Source of the DNA: Monomorium pharaonis
Taxonomy: Eukaryota; Arthropoda; Insecta; Hymenoptera; Formicidae
Direction of reading: 5' to 3'
DNA length: 64,000 nucleotides
NCBI RefSeq assembly: GCF_013373865.1
Contig: NC_050470.1
Location: 11,206,373-11,270,372 of the forward strand
Below are positions 10,758-23,195 of this stretch, piece after piece (position 1 is the stretch's first letter; the number at the start of each line of letters is the position of its first letter). Below the pieces are notes generated by a model. It saw only the letters and a program-made list of their open reading frames with translations. It was not told the origin of the DNA and searched no databases. The translations under genes and the position numbers were made by a program.

Positions 10758-12170
10758 AAAATTGAAGGTGACCTTTGTTTGATCTTGGCGACATAATCGA
10801 AGATTAAACTAATAAAAAGAGTAAATAGATATTTTTAAGCCCTACAACTTTTACAACTCAAATAATGTTTTTCTACAATTATATTTCTCGAGGTATTTCG
10901 CCGAACCAGAACTTTTTGCAAACTCTGTATATATGTATATTGAGTACCTCCAGATAGTCAAGATTCTGCGATTCAAAATAACAATAAAAATAATGCAAAA
11001 AAGGAGTAAGAGTAAACGTAAGAAAATGGCATCCAAAAGTTTTTTTATTTCATATTTTTTTCCTATTTTTTTTTAATTGTTCACATTTTCCCTACTAATA
11101 TCTTAATTTTCATTGTTATTTTCCAAATTTACGACTCAAAATACATAACAATATGTAACATTTTCTTGTTTGTATAAATAATGGTTTTCAAATTTTCAAT
11201 TTTGTATACCCCTCCTTTGTCAGTTGTTTCCATAAAAATTTAATCATTATTACAATGTTATTATAGACATTGGAATATTAATTAGAAAATATATGGACAT
11301 TTTAATTGAAAGAAAATTTCTCACAATATTATTAACATAAAGAACAAATTTGAGTTAAAAAAAATTAATTTTAAAGACTAGCTACCAGAAAGCATCTTTA
11401 CAGTAAAGAATGTATAGTCACCGCGAATATGATGTAATGTGACAAATGCATATACATCAAATGCCGAGTCATATGTACATACAATGTCTTACGTCAAATG
11501 TACGAGCCTGTGGTACGGACGGAGACCGAAAAATATACTCAAACAAAAAATAAAAGAATAAAAAAGAAGTACCAAAACTCCGATCCAAAATAATAGAATC
11601 GAATGGGATATAGTTAGTACAGTCACTATATTAATAATAAATAAAATATTTTTTAGTCTACTTTTGATATAAAAAAACAAAGCACACTGAAGCTAGGATA
11701 AAAATAAAATTATACTTTTAGATATAATAGAACTCAACATGCATTGCACTCGGATAGGAAAGAATGTAGAAAAATTTTAACTTTTAAGTTAATTTTTATT
11801 TTAATTTTAAATGTAATGTATGATATATTGTGTCATAAATGTAATTTTAAAAATTATTAATTACAAATTTAATTTATGCAACATGTAAAGCAATTTAAAA
11901 AAATTAATGTTAGACATAAATGCTTGCATAATTGTAATATAACAGAGAATTATTTTAGCGCAATTATTGCTAAATATATTTTAGAAAATAATTTTATAAT
12001 TATTATAGAAATTATTTTAAAACAAAAGAAAAATATTACAGTATGTACAATTATTATTCAAATATTTTTAAATAAAAATTTCACAAATTTGAACATATAT
12101 GATACATAATACTATTTCAATATCATTTGTAAATATTTTATAATCATAAAATTCCTTTCCCTCATGGAAT
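10758..12170. other. AT-rich noncoding, no gene seen
   Basis: Open frames of about 60-77 codons occur by chance in roughly 75% AT sequence. None resembles a known protein or has splice context. Confidence 0.5.
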
Positions 12171-12320
12171 GATGGGAGATCTAGGTTCGAATCCCGGCTA
12201 AGGTACTTTTTTTCGCAATAAATTTATTTACAGTTTTTCGGGGAAAGGGGGATTTTAAGATGCTCCTGAGCATCAGTATTTAGCTTAGTAACTGTATTAT
12301 AAGTCTGGCGAAATTCCCAA
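12171..12320 (+). repeat. SINE-like repeat with tRNA-derived box B, copy 1
   Basis: GGTTCGAATCC is a perfect box B within the 3' half of a tRNA-like sequence ending CGGCTAAGGTA. The following body (TTTTTTTCGCAATAAATT, GGGGGATTTTAAGATGCTC, AGCATC) recurs at 14322-14440. The tRNA 5' half with box A is missing. Confidence 0.55.
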
Positions 12321-12432
12321 GAAGCTTAATTACTTAATAAAAAGAGGCAAAGATTAATTACACCATTTAAAACAAACTTTATATATAACAACTTGTATAT
12401 AAAATTTATTGTAATCAATGTGATTATAATAA

Positions 12433-12720
12433 TGCTGTATACATTGGGAAGACCAGCGAAACGTCAAAACGCGTATGAAAGAACATCAACGTGATATTAA
12501 AAAACAAGTTAATATTCTGTTATCAGTCAGTATAGAATTAGTTAAGGGCATAATTTTAATTGGTCAAAACCAGGAATATTATATAAAGAAGTCGTAACAC
12601 GTAAACGCGAGATTGTGGAAACATTTTTTATTAAAAAACACAATTATATACAATTAATTTACAAACAGACAGTGAGAATTTGACCAATATTTATGACAGA
12701 CTTATTAAATCCACGTAGTT
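12433..12720 (+). pseudogene. Penelope-like element, GIY-YIG endonuclease remnant
   Basis: The plus strand reads AVYIGKTSE, then in another frame TRMKEHQRDIKKQVNI, and later VTRKREIVETFFIKKHNY. These are the GIY-YIG endonuclease and C-terminal tail of Penelope-like retroelements, and they are collinear with the fragment at 39307-39610. Several frameshifts and stops make it inactive. No reverse transcriptase remains upstream. Confidence 0.65.
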
Positions 12721-13704
12721 TGTTATGTTATTTATTTTATTTTAACGCATTTGACTTTGTTTTCGTTGACTGTTGTCGTTGTGATTATATCTCATTATCT
12801 TTTGTACCGTTATTAGTTCAACATCTTACCATGCATATATTATGTTTCTGATATTATTTGACAATTTATATAATTTTTATGACACACATTATGTAAATAT
12901 TATTATTAGTTTATATGATATTGTGACACTTTCTTATATTACATAGTTTGTTATCCAGTCTTTTAAATAATACATCTGAACATATTTCATAGGCTCTAAT
13001 GCGTTTAATGTAAAGTTCTTAAAATTGCACTTGAAAAGGACCCAAACTTGAGGTCAAAACGTAGTGCTCATATTGAAAATACATCTGGCCAGTTACAGTA
13101 AAAAAATTAAATTGTTTTATTTCTGTTAATTTTGTTTAAATTCAATTTCAATTTACATACAAATAGAAAATTGTAAAATATATTTTCACACTTTACGTCT
13201 TTGTATTTGCATATGTATTGAACAAACATTTGTGTCGCAAAATATATAAAATTGTATTTTATGTATTATTACCGTCAACTCATACATGCAAAGTGAAAAT
13301 TTTTAAATGCATGTCCATGCTTCTGCTTCGCGTTAGACTTTGAGCAATCTGTACAACGTACACTTGCTTTTGTTCATTCTCTTACCTGGAGCTAGAATTT
13401 TCACCATATGTACGCGTATGTATTTTATTAAAATATCCTAATCACGCCTATCAGATCATACGAATTTAACCACAAGCAAATAAAAATTTATTAAATTATC
13501 CTTATTTTCTTTATATAAAAATTTAAATTTTTTAAATTATCTATGACATAAATGGCAATAATTTATAGCAATATTGGTGATACGGGACTATAAACATGCA
13601 GATTATATGTTCATGATGGTATTTGGTCTTGACAGCAGACTTTGTGCAAGATTTATCTTTTCAAGTTTAGTTGTATAGTACATGTGTACTGATTTAAGCA
13701 AGCT

Positions 13705-13706
<2 letters not shown>
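12721..13706. other. AT-rich noncoding, no gene seen
   Basis: No recognisable coding or repeat structure apart from short A/T runs. Confidence 0.5.

Positions 13707-13798
<92 letters not shown>
13707..13798. repeat. (GT)46 microsatellite
   Basis: Uninterrupted GT dinucleotide for 92 bp. Apparent valine-cysteine proteins here are artefacts of the repeat. Confidence 0.97.
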
Positions 13799-13800
<2 letters not shown>

Positions 13801-13910
13801 ATTTGCATATCCATGTATGAGTGTTCTTGGTGGAAATATTTTTACAATTTTTTACGCAAAAAAATACGAACACTACATTTTTTTATGATATATTTACAAC
13901 TTCGCACTTT

Positions 13911-14175
13911 AAGCGTGGTCTACAATACATGGAGTGAGCGTGGAGTAAGAAGTAACAGTAGGTGTAAGAACGTAAGCGAAAAAATTAATTTTATTTCCTA
14001 CTTCTACTACATATTTTACGCTTACGCTCGGTCAATTAGACCGCAGAAATGGCTGCGAACAGTACAAACAATGCTGTTAGTTCATAAAATCGTAGAAAAT
14101 TATATGGCAAATCGTTACTTTTCGCTACTCTTTTCCTTATTCTACAGTTTACTCCATATATTATAGACTACGCTT
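13911..14175. mobile_element. MITE with AAGCGTGGTCTACAATA ends
   Basis: The left end AAGCGTGGTCTACAATACAT pairs with the right end, whose inverse reads AAGCGTAGTCTATAATATAT. Internal GGAGTAAGAAGTAAC-type segments also pair. Confidence 0.65.
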
Positions 14176-14221
14176 CATATTTACGTCACTTTTATGTCGA
14201 ACAACACGATTTGAGTCATGC

Positions 14222-14290
14222 TTGTAATTTTTCATAAATTCACGTAGAAAATTGTGATTTTCTACAGTGGAATTTATGAAAAATTACAAA
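14222..14290. repeat. Short perfect-arm hairpin
   Basis: TTGTAATTTTTCATAAATTC is inverted as GAATTTATGAAAAATTACAA around a loop with TTTTCTACA-type pairing. Confidence 0.6.
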
Positions 14291-14321
14291 CATCTATAAA
14301 AACTATAGTTTTTTTGCGATA

Positions 14322-14440
14322 TTATTTTTCGCAATAAATTAATTTCCAGTTTTTTTTTGGAGAAGGGGGATTTTAAGATGCTCAGCATCAAAATTTAACT
14401 TAATAACTGTGTTGTAAGTCTAACAAAACCTGTTGGCGCG
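14322..14440 (+). repeat. SINE-like repeat body, copy 2
   Basis: Matches 12209-12320 through TTTTTCGCAATAAATT, GGGGGATTTTAAGATGCTC and GTAAGTCTRRC, but lacks the tRNA-like head. Confidence 0.55.
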
Positions 14441-14516
14441 TAGTTCAAATAAAGCTAAGAAATTAAATTTAATAGAAAAAATTATATTTTTCACGAAGAT
14501 CTGATGCAGACCGTTA

Positions 14517-14716
14517 TGCCCGAATCACACTAGCGATTGGCGATTGCATCTGTGTTTGCGTTTGTGTCTACGATTGCCTCTTGATCAATCAGAAGACAGC
14601 TGCTGACGATTATGATTAGCAATTCTTATTTAGCCGTCCATCTATTGGTCAAGAAACAATCATAGACGCAAACGTGAATGCAGACGCAATCACCAATTGC
14701 TAGTGTGATTCGGGCA
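14517..14716. mobile_element. PIF/Harbinger-type MITE, TTA duplication
   Basis: The inverted ends TGCCCGAATCACACTAGC and GCTAGTGTGATTCGGGCA are flanked by TTA at 14514-14516 and 14717-14719. It is non-coding, and inner GCGATTG/CAATCGC motifs also pair. Confidence 0.8.
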
Positions 14717-14999
14717 TTAGGCAATCTACAATTCATTGATATGTTTAAACATATAATGGTCGGAAAAATTGATGTATTCAGGGAGGAGTCTGATTTAGAA
14801 GTCCGAAAAATGCATAATTTATAGAAATTTTTTTAAGTATGTAAAATAAAAGCAATTATTGTTAAACTTTTTGGATATATTACTGTATTTAAGTACAAAA
14901 AAAATTTTTTAGCGTAGAAATATAGCCGTTAAGCTAACGAAAAAAAAAGATGCTTGTAGCATCTCGCTATCCATTGTGTACATTCTAGAGAGCGTAAAT

Positions 15000-16620
15000 T
15001 TTGGCTGAAACAAACAACGCAATGTTTTTTATTAATCTCACATAATTTTTTTCTATATATACCTCGGACGTCGGCGGCTTCGATAACCGACTACTCAGCC
15101 CTGAAAATTGATGGAGGGGGAAGTTCGGTATGGGCGGATGGAATCGGGAAGGCGAGAGAATTGCCAAAAATGTAAAATTATTTAAAACAATGAAAATTAA
15201 CAGTTATATTTCCGAGTTCGAAGAAATATCGTAATTATGTGCACATGTTCGAGCGGCGAATATAATCCGCGTACAACGAGTCGATGCTCGCTCGAGTTAA
15301 ATTTGTTCAGGACGGAAACGATTATCTAACGCACAACGTAATATACAAGGCAATTCTTCAGCTTGTCTTAAATTTTTCCGGACGTAAGTAAATCGTCGTC
15401 GAACTCTCGGTGTGAGAGCGATCGCAAAGGATGGCCGGGACACATACGGTGCTCTGCTGCTCGCGCGGCACATTCTGAGCTCGTGCTCTTCCGTTAACAA
15501 GCTTGCCCCGTGGGGAACGTACGCAATAATTAATAATCGCTCGCAAACGATACGGTAAGTAACCGTGGACCAACACCTGGACGAAATCGAATGTGAAATA
15601 ATACAAGATATTCCGCGACGTAAATTGACGAAGTGACTTGGCTGCGGTGTAGGCGCGCGCGTGCAACGAAACTCGAACGGAAAACAAAAAACTCGGATTC
15701 ACACGTGCAGACGTGATCGGGCGAGGCGACGAGATTACAAAGGACTCGGAATACTAACGACTCTCAGGTCTGGCAAAATCCAGACAATATCCAGACAAAT
15801 TCGCGGTCGGTCCGCGACTCGCCCGATCGCGAAATCGGCGACTTTACAATTTTATGCGACGTTTGTCTCACCAGTGCTGCTCCTCGCTTGCCTCCTCGGA
15901 ATCTCAGCTCGGCCCCTGCGTCCTCTCACAATACCGTTCGCTTTTGTTCGGGATCTCGCTCGAAGCACTTCCGCAGCCGAAGTGAGGATCGATCGCCGAT
16001 CCTGTGAGAAGTGCGGGGGGCCATGCCGCGACGCGCCCCACTTTGCCTAAGTGGATCGTACCCTTATTGGTCGCAATCCTGCGGTCTAATTCGCGTGCGG
16101 TGTATTACGCACGCTGTCGCACTCACAAATCCTAGGTGCGGGACTTAAATCTCCGTGTCCTTTGTGGCCAAATTCCTTGCAGTTTTTCCGACGACGGCTC
16201 TGTTCCCCTTGAGCGGTCGCATCCTCATTCTTCGGGATGCCGTTCCCGGTTCTCTATTCGTTGCTCTGCGAGAAATATCTCCTGCCTCCGCTTTCCTCAT
16301 CGGGATTTGCGGAGAGCTCGTTCGGACGCCGTCCCGTTTCTACGACATTATAAGGTGTCTCCTCGGATTCTGTAATACAATTCCGCAGCAACATCGACAT
16401 TTTCACAATGGACAGTAAATTTAAAGTAAAAGGCCGGTATAATAGGACCTGCGTGCCCCCGCTCTTAATATAAAAGGGTCTCGTCGATCTCACGGCGGCA
16501 GCTCGCTCTTCTTCGCTGTTCCGACGCTCTTCAGGCGTCTTCCGGCGGGACGAGGCGTCAAAAGAGACGAATGACAATCTACAGCTGTCACGTCTCATGT
16601 TATATGATGAAAATGTTATA
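15000..16620. other. GC-rich low-copy region, possible promoter and leader
   Basis: GC rises to about 50% with many CpG. Open frames exist on both strands but none resembles a known protein, as expected from stop-poor GC-rich DNA. The plus-strand TATA box at 16469 suggests a transcription start near 16500, just before a mariner-type element inserted at 16621. It may be a noncoding first exon or LTR-derived. Confidence 0.35.
16469..16476 (+). promoter_or_regulatory. TATA box candidate
   Basis: TATAAAAG followed about 25-30 bp downstream by CTCACGGCGGCAGCTCG, a plausible initiator distance. No coding exon is recognised downstream before the transposon at 16621. Confidence 0.3.
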
Positions 16621-16928
16621 CAGAGTGATTCAAAATAACTATATGTCCTTGCATAGACGTATTCTTAGTAATATTCTGAGTCAACTTTTTCTTTCGCAAA
16701 AAATTATCCAGAGCTTAGATTTCTAGATATAATAAGAAATAGTTTACGTATCCTGAATCGGATACAAGAGGTAAGCAGGGGTGGCACAACTCACCGCTGC
16801 TCGCAGGCACCACGAGGCGTCTGCTGCGCTCAATAATCGATAATCATCTCAATTATCTTTAACGATGGTATTTAGTATTTTGAATCACCCGAATATTATG
16901 TAATAAAGGAAGAAATGAATAGGTGACA

Positions 16929-16951
16929 AAGAGAGAGAGAGAGAGAGAGAG
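16929..16951. repeat. (GA)n microsatellite
   Basis: Short GA run within the mariner-type element. Confidence 0.8.
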
Positions 16952-17080
16952 GGGGGAGAGAACTTGTTTGAACCTGTTTACGCACGTACCATCCTGCAAT
17001 CAATTAATTGTTCTCACGATCCATCCTTTAGTTTATCGGATTAAAAGTCTTTTTTTCTTTCTTCTTACATTTTATCACTT

Positions 17081-17196
17081 CCCAGCAAACACAGAACATA
17101 GCAGCAACATTGCGGCAATGTTATAACATTGTAGCAACATCACAGCAATATTACAACATTGCCGCAATGTTACTGCAATGTTCTGTGTTTGCTGGG
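17081..17196. mobile_element. Miniature CCC...GGG TIR element, TT duplication
   Basis: CCCAGCAAACACAGAACAT and its exact inverse ATGTTCTGTGTTTGCTGGG bound 116 bp, flanked by TT (17079-17080 and 17197-17198). The interior is made of AACATTGC/GCAATGTT repeats, themselves inverted. It is the smallest complete member of the family described in the findings. Confidence 0.8.
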
Positions 17197-17203
17197 TTCA
17201 CTC

Positions 17204-17236
<33 letters not shown>

Positions 17237-17943
17237 CACACACGCACACACACTCTGTTCACTCACTTGACCGAATTTATTTACACATCAAAAAAATAGT
17301 ACAAAACATTTAACTATTAAACATTACTAATCACTCGGCACGTCAAAATTATTCGAAGAAAGAAACGCGTATTTACTCGACGAACACACAACGCGTGTTT
17401 ACTAGTTACTCGATGTCAGCTGACATCGAGCTCAGCTAAGCAAGCAGACAACTGACTTTATTGGTTATTGTGTGGTAACACTGTCGAATATGTGTCTGGA
17501 AACGCGGCAACTTAACAATAAAAATATTGATTAATATGATTTACTATTATAATTTGTTGAAGAATATGTTGGAAATGCATACACGGAGACCTGGAGAGCA
17601 AAAAATTTGACATTCTAGCAATCAATTTGAATATTCTACGTAATTATTTAGATGATAGAAAATTAATTTTAAATCTGTATTAAAGATTTGTGTTAAAGAT
17701 AATTGAGATGATTATCGATTATTGAGCGCAGCAGACGCCTCGCAGTGCTCGTGATGCCCGCGAGCAGCGGTGAGTTGTGCCACCCCTGCTTACCTCTTGC
17801 ATCCGATTCAGGATACGTAAACTATTTCTTATTATATCTAGAAATCTAAGCTTTGGATAATTTTTTGCGAAAGAAAAAATTGACTCAGAATATTACTAAG
17901 AATACGTCTATGCAAGGACATATAGTTATTTTGAATCACCCTG

Positions 17944-18476
17944 TATATGTATATAGTTATTCATAAAATAATTACTAATATATAATTATAAAAAAGTTAG
18001 TATTACAATAATTTTTCTTTATTATTTGTGACAAGTAATTTTAATTGCTCAAATTTTTAATTAATTTTTATTTAGATAATAAATATTCATGCATATAATT
18101 TTATTTGCAATTTATTTGTTTATTTCAAGATTTTATTAAAAAACTTTAATAAGTAAAATTAAATATTAGGTTAATATTATAAGAAAATATATTAAAACAC
18201 TTATACAACTAACTACATCCGGTCATGAAAATATTCGCACAATTGTAAAAACTTATAAATATTTTTTGCAACTTACTATAATTTATTTTATTATATAACT
18301 ATAAATTTTTACAATTTTTGTTTTGTAGGAGGTTTTAATTTGTTGTAAAAAATTTTTTATAAAAATGCATAAAAATTTTAAAAATATTTTTACCAGATGA
18401 ATGACACATATAATTAAAATATTTTTGAAATTTTTGACATTTGGCAAAGTGTAAGATACTTATATCTTAATGAACA
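17944..18476. other. AT-rich noncoding, no gene seen
   Basis: About 80% A/T sequence between two transposable elements, with no coding or structural signal. Confidence 0.6.
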
Positions 18477-19513
18477 CCCAAATAGCACTGGATGTTCCAA
18501 GGACGTCCATTTTAAGTCCAATTCAGGTCCACATGTCTATGGACATAAAATGGACATTTATAAGATGTCCATTATTTGAATCAAAATGTTCTATTCAGAA
18601 CGTCTTATGCTGGATATCTGATTTATGTCCGCACTTGCATCTTACTTTTATATAATTTATCTTAATTTTTATTATATAATCTAAAAAAAATATTGTAAAT
18701 TATATATATATTATTTACATAGTTCTAATTAACATTAATTTATAAATAATAATAAATTACATTGTTTTTATTTTTCAAAAGGTTTATTTTAATTGTTCTA
18801 CTTTTAGATATAATATGAAATAATATAAAATAATACTTATTATTTTTTATTTATTATTAACACTCAATTATTGGTATTTTTTAAAATGTTTGTTATAATA
18901 CATTATTGTTTCTTTTTCGTTTTTTATCGTTTTTTTTCGTTTCTTTTTCTTTTTTATTATCGTTTCTTTTTCTTTCCTTTTCTTTTTTTGTTTTTTTTCC
19001 CCCGTTTCTTTTTCCGACCAAAAGAGGGACATAGCAATTGGTCTGGGTCAAACGCTGTCTCTGTCTAACCAGTAGCATAATGGGCGCTAGACAAAAAAGA
19101 AATTGATCCGGACCATGTCTCCTCTTTGTTTTCTGCGGGACACTTTTCAAGAGCTTGTTACAGGAAATGCACAGTCCATGCTTTATGTCGATAATTTTTA
19201 CAAAATGTGGATTAACCCACTATTGCAGCAAGCCCTTTAATTGAAAAAGGCCCAAAAGAAATAATCAAATCATAATAGGTTCAAAATTTGGTTTATTTCG
19301 GACTTTCTATGAATGTCCGAAATTGTGACAAACGTATATCCCATGGACGTCCATTAAAGGACTTTCTATGAACGTACAAAGTTGTGCCAAACGTATATCC
19401 TATGGACGTCCATCGAATGTCCGACGGACCTTATTTGGACTCTTAATGGACGTCCAAATGTCCAGAAGCGGATATCCATTGGACATACAGTGGATGTCCT
19501 TGTGCTATCTGGG
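18477..19513. mobile_element. CCC...GGG TIR element with GGACGTCC interior, CA duplication
   Basis: The left end CCCAAATAGCACTGGATGT and the inverse of the right end CCCAGATAGCACAAGGACAT are flanked by CA (18475-18476 and 19514-19515). The palindrome GGACGTCC, usually as ATGGACGTCCA, recurs several times near both ends. The central part (about 18990-19160) contains an unrelated segment with GGGCGCTAGACAAAAAAG, possibly a nested insertion. No transposase is encoded. Confidence 0.7.
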
Positions 19514-19515
19514 CA

Positions 19516-20263
19516 GCGAATTCCATTGGATTCTTCCCATAATAATATTTATTTCACGATTATCTTTGCTATCTTGTATCAAGAACATTTTACATTAAAA
19601 ATTAAACTGTAGCCACGGACGAAAAAATACTTTAAAGAATTGTATCATGAATAATATAAATACTATAACAATTTGATGAAAAACAGAAGTAAAAAATTTT
19701 TTTGTTTTTTATTGCTTATCATAGTTTAATATGAAATTTTTCTCGTGTAATCGTCTGCAAAATGTCAGCAAAATGTTTGTAAAATACTTTTGTTAATCTA
19801 TGTTCTCTAATATAGTGAAATTAAGCTTAAATTCTTTAAAGAATACAGCTATGTAGGTATCCCGATAGCTAAAGAGGCTGATTATGCACAGAAGCTGTTG
19901 TAAAAACCTAATAGAAAGGCAACAGATTTTAAACAGATTTATAATACATATATGATGATATCAGCAATTGCTGCCAAAAATGTGACAAAACCTGTTGACA
20001 TTCTGTGCAACAAACTGACAGCAGAAATCGAACAGAATCTGCTGACAGAGTAGCCAATCTAATGTCAGATTGGCAGCAAAAAGTGAACAGGATTTGCGCG
20101 AACTGGCATACACAGTAAAAAATTTTGTGTTAAATTTAACACATTTCACATGTCCCAAATCATCTACTCAAACTTTTATATTAATTTAACATATTAAGCA
20201 TATGTTAAATAACAATATATTATGATATATTTTAACGTAAAAATAAAGGTAAATTTTATAATT
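19516..20263. other. Noncoding; partial CCC-type element at 19861-20105
   Basis: From 19861 the sequence CCCGATAGCTAAAGAGGCTG is followed by variants of CAGCAGA and CTGACAG with imperfect dyads. This resembles one end of the CCC...GGG family. The other end is not visible and may lie past the gap. Just before the gap TGTGTTAAATTTAACACA is a perfect palindrome. Confidence 0.4.
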
Positions 20264-20763
20264 NNNNNNNNNNNNNNNNNNNNNNNNNNNNNNNNNNNNN
20301 NNNNNNNNNNNNNNNNNNNNNNNNNNNNNNNNNNNNNNNNNNNNNNNNNNNNNNNNNNNNNNNNNNNNNNNNNNNNNNNNNNNNNNNNNNNNNNNNNNNN
20401 NNNNNNNNNNNNNNNNNNNNNNNNNNNNNNNNNNNNNNNNNNNNNNNNNNNNNNNNNNNNNNNNNNNNNNNNNNNNNNNNNNNNNNNNNNNNNNNNNNNN
20501 NNNNNNNNNNNNNNNNNNNNNNNNNNNNNNNNNNNNNNNNNNNNNNNNNNNNNNNNNNNNNNNNNNNNNNNNNNNNNNNNNNNNNNNNNNNNNNNNNNNN
20601 NNNNNNNNNNNNNNNNNNNNNNNNNNNNNNNNNNNNNNNNNNNNNNNNNNNNNNNNNNNNNNNNNNNNNNNNNNNNNNNNNNNNNNNNNNNNNNNNNNNN
20701 NNNNNNNNNNNNNNNNNNNNNNNNNNNNNNNNNNNNNNNNNNNNNNNNNNNNNNNNNNNNNNN
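20264..20763. other. Assembly gap (500 N)
   Basis: Exactly 500 N, a placeholder for unknown length. Translations across it are meaningless. Confidence 0.99.
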
Positions 20764-21010
20764 TATTATAATATCATGTAAATTTTATATTAATGTAAAC
20801 CTTTCATTATTGTAAATATCCTGAGTAACGTAACAAAATAATATTTTTCAGTCAAAACTTTGTCACAAGTAAATTATTAAAAATCTTTGTTTTAATAAAA
20901 AGCTCTTTTATTATAAACAAACAGATTAAAAGTAAAAGACCAATTCAATTTTTTATCTATAATTAAAAGCTAAAGTTAGCTTAGATAGAAAAAACTGTAA
21001 GCAAAAACAA

Positions 21011-22598
21011 ATTATGCTGGGGGTCTCGTCCGGATGGACTTTTAACTATGTAGTAGTGCATCCCTGCACGTCGTATCAACAGAATTTTAAAAATAAAAAT
21101 AAAAAAGCGTCCTAAGGGCCTACTCCGATCCGTGCGCTCCTTAGATACGCGCGCGTCCATAGATACGCGTACGTCCGCCATAATTCTTCATTATTTTCTG
21201 TTCGTCGATCAACACACACATCGACACGTCAGTCTTTCGTTTCTATTTGCTAAAGTTATTCCTTTTCTGAGACCCATTATGGGTAAGTCCTCGCGGAGAT
21301 ACCGTTCTAGATCTCCTAGAAGTTACAAACGGCACAAGTCGTAGTTCTCCTCGGGATTCTTCAGGCGATGGAAGAAGATCGCGTAATCCGGAGAATATCG
21401 AATCGCATTCCTAAGAAGCCTCTCTCTCAGTTTCTCTGGATTGTATCCTGGAGCTGCTAGCAGATCAAGGAAATCGGATCGCTGCGATCGAGGCAAATTC
21501 GTATGTTCCCGCGGTGTCACCGTCTGATGCTCCGGCGGATACTCCTCCCCCTCCTTCTCAAGGTCAGCGTCCAGCGGCGACATCATGGTGTCGCAAAAAG
21601 ATCCCAGAGCCTGTAGAGATCGCAGCTGAGCTGTCTCAGGCCCCTGTTTCTGTCCCGTTGCAGCCCCAGCCGGAAAAGGCTGCGTTGTCGCAAACGATTG
21701 CCTCTGTGGCAAACGGAAGGTAAGCGCTTACATGAGGTCTCGGACGGTTCCTATGAAACGGGGCGTCGTACCAGGTGCGTTCCCTTGTCAACCTTTTTGT
21801 TGGTCCATCCACAAATTGTCATAGAGGGAACGATTCCGATCGAGTCCTCGATAGCGTTATTTATTAAACCTTCCTTCTTCTGCTTTGCTCGTGACACCGT
21901 TCACAATGGTTTTCCGGACTCTCTGAGGACTCATTACTTCCGAGCACGAGGTTAAGGGCGATCTTTTCGATTCGGGCCCTCCTAAAATTAATAAAGTTTT
22001 TACTACCTATCTTGAAGATTTCAGCAATCCGCTTTGAAGCAAGACGAAGCCCAGGCTTCGCATCATTCTCAGCTTGCGGCGGCTTTAAATGCGCTCGGCT
22101 TAAGAATTTCGTCGTTGATGTCAGAGAAGATAGACCAGAAGAAGGAAGGAAGGCCCTTCTACATTGCTGAAGGAATCCACTTACTTGCTGACCTTCAGTT
22201 TCTGACTAGGTCTTTGGATTCGGAGAGTTCTCGCGGTCTGTGGGGTAGACGGCTCTTTTACGGCGCATAGCATCCGCCACGCGTCTACTCCCTTGCAGCC
22301 AAACAAGGAGCTCCGTGGACCTTATATTATAAAGGGCCGCGGACTGGTCAGGGGAGTCGCATTTTATTGCTAATTTTTATAATCGTCAATTGTAGATTCT
22401 GACGCATTCGCTCCATTTCATTTGCAAGTACCTCCTCTGCATAGTCCTTAACTAGACAATTTTTTCTTTCTTCTCGGAATTTTTTTTCTCGTTTAAAAAA
22501 AGCAGACGTGTCTTTACTTCCGTTACTGCGGCCAGTTAATTTGCGCTTTGAACATCTACATAGTTAAAAGTCCATCCGGACGAGAGCCTAGACATAAT
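21011..22598 (+). mobile_element. DIRS-like retroelement, gag-only derivative
   Basis: Inverted ends of about 43 bp (ATTATGCTGGGGGTCTCGTC at 21011, inverse at 22556-22598 with GTCCATCCGGACGAGA) bound the element. A coding segment starts at 21280 with MGKSSRRYRSRSPRSYKR and breaks at a stop after 21 codons. Further in-phase pieces include a proline-rich stretch (from 21514) and ASHHSQLAAALNALGL (from about 22050), a style I associate with gag of insect DIRS-type elements. No reverse transcriptase, RNase H or tyrosine recombinase is present. It lies where the last exons of UGT A should be. Confidence 0.5.
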
Positions 22599-22788
22599 TA
22601 CGGATTAAACGAACTCACCGAGTGAAATTCGATCGTAATTATGCTGGGGGTCTCGTCCGGATGGACTTCCCACCTTGGTTCCTGCTTAGCTTTCACCTGT
22701 TCCCACCCAATTTTCGAGTTTACGACTTACTGGCCTTTATTGGTTTGAACTATCGAACTTCACTCTGTGAGTTCGTTTAATCCGTAAA
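22599..22788. repeat. Inverted repeat carrying an extra DIRS-like terminus
   Basis: ACGGATTAAACGAACTCACC at 22600 is inverted at 22755-22788 (GTGAGTTCGTTTAATCCGTA). Between them, 22633-22668 repeats the left terminus ATTATGCTGGGGGTCTCGTC in direct orientation. DIRS-type elements carry such an internal complementary region. Confidence 0.55.
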
Positions 22789-23195
22789 TTATTGAATATA
22801 TGTGACACAGTTCAAAATATTATTTAAAAAGTTTTAAACTTTTACAGATTCTGTATCATTGTATTTAATTACTTCTAAATTATCTCAAATTTTAACATAA
22901 TTTTCTTATTAATTTAAAAGTTGTTTAATTTTTGGGTCACTCTCAATTCTTATGTAAAGAATCAAAAGATATACTTAAAACTTTGCTTTGTGGCATCCAT
23001 TCACAATCATTGTATTGTTCGGTATTTGAAATGGCACTTCAATCTCCAATTTCCATAGTACTCGTTGCTTCAATTTCGATAAAGCCTGCATAACGGCCTT
23101 GATTTTATCTAACCCAATAGTTTTCCATTTTACATTTGTTCCTAAAGATATTACGATAGCTCCATTGTTGCTCCATCAAGAAATACACGTATATC

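Larger units (their letters stand above)
16621..17943. mobile_element. Mariner-type foldback element with 0.25-kb TIRs
   Basis: The ends CAGAGTGATTCAAAATAAC and (inverse of right end) CAGGGTGATTCAAAATAAC are flanked by TA on both sides (16619-16620 and 17944-17945). The arms stay paired for about 250 bp (16621-16870 against 17694-17943). No transposase is encoded. The interior has a nested CCC...GGG element (17081-17196), an AC microsatellite (about 17210-17250) and a perfect 22-bp palindrome at 17409-17430. Confidence 0.75.

Noticed and set aside
13682..14166. Valine-cysteine repeat proteins
   Set aside because: Translation of the (GT)46 microsatellite and adjoining MITE. Similar artefacts lie at 25749-26037 and 28509-28817.
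20222..20815. 197-codon open frame
   Set aside because: It runs through 500 N. The same applies to the frames at 54798-55361 and 54805-55323.
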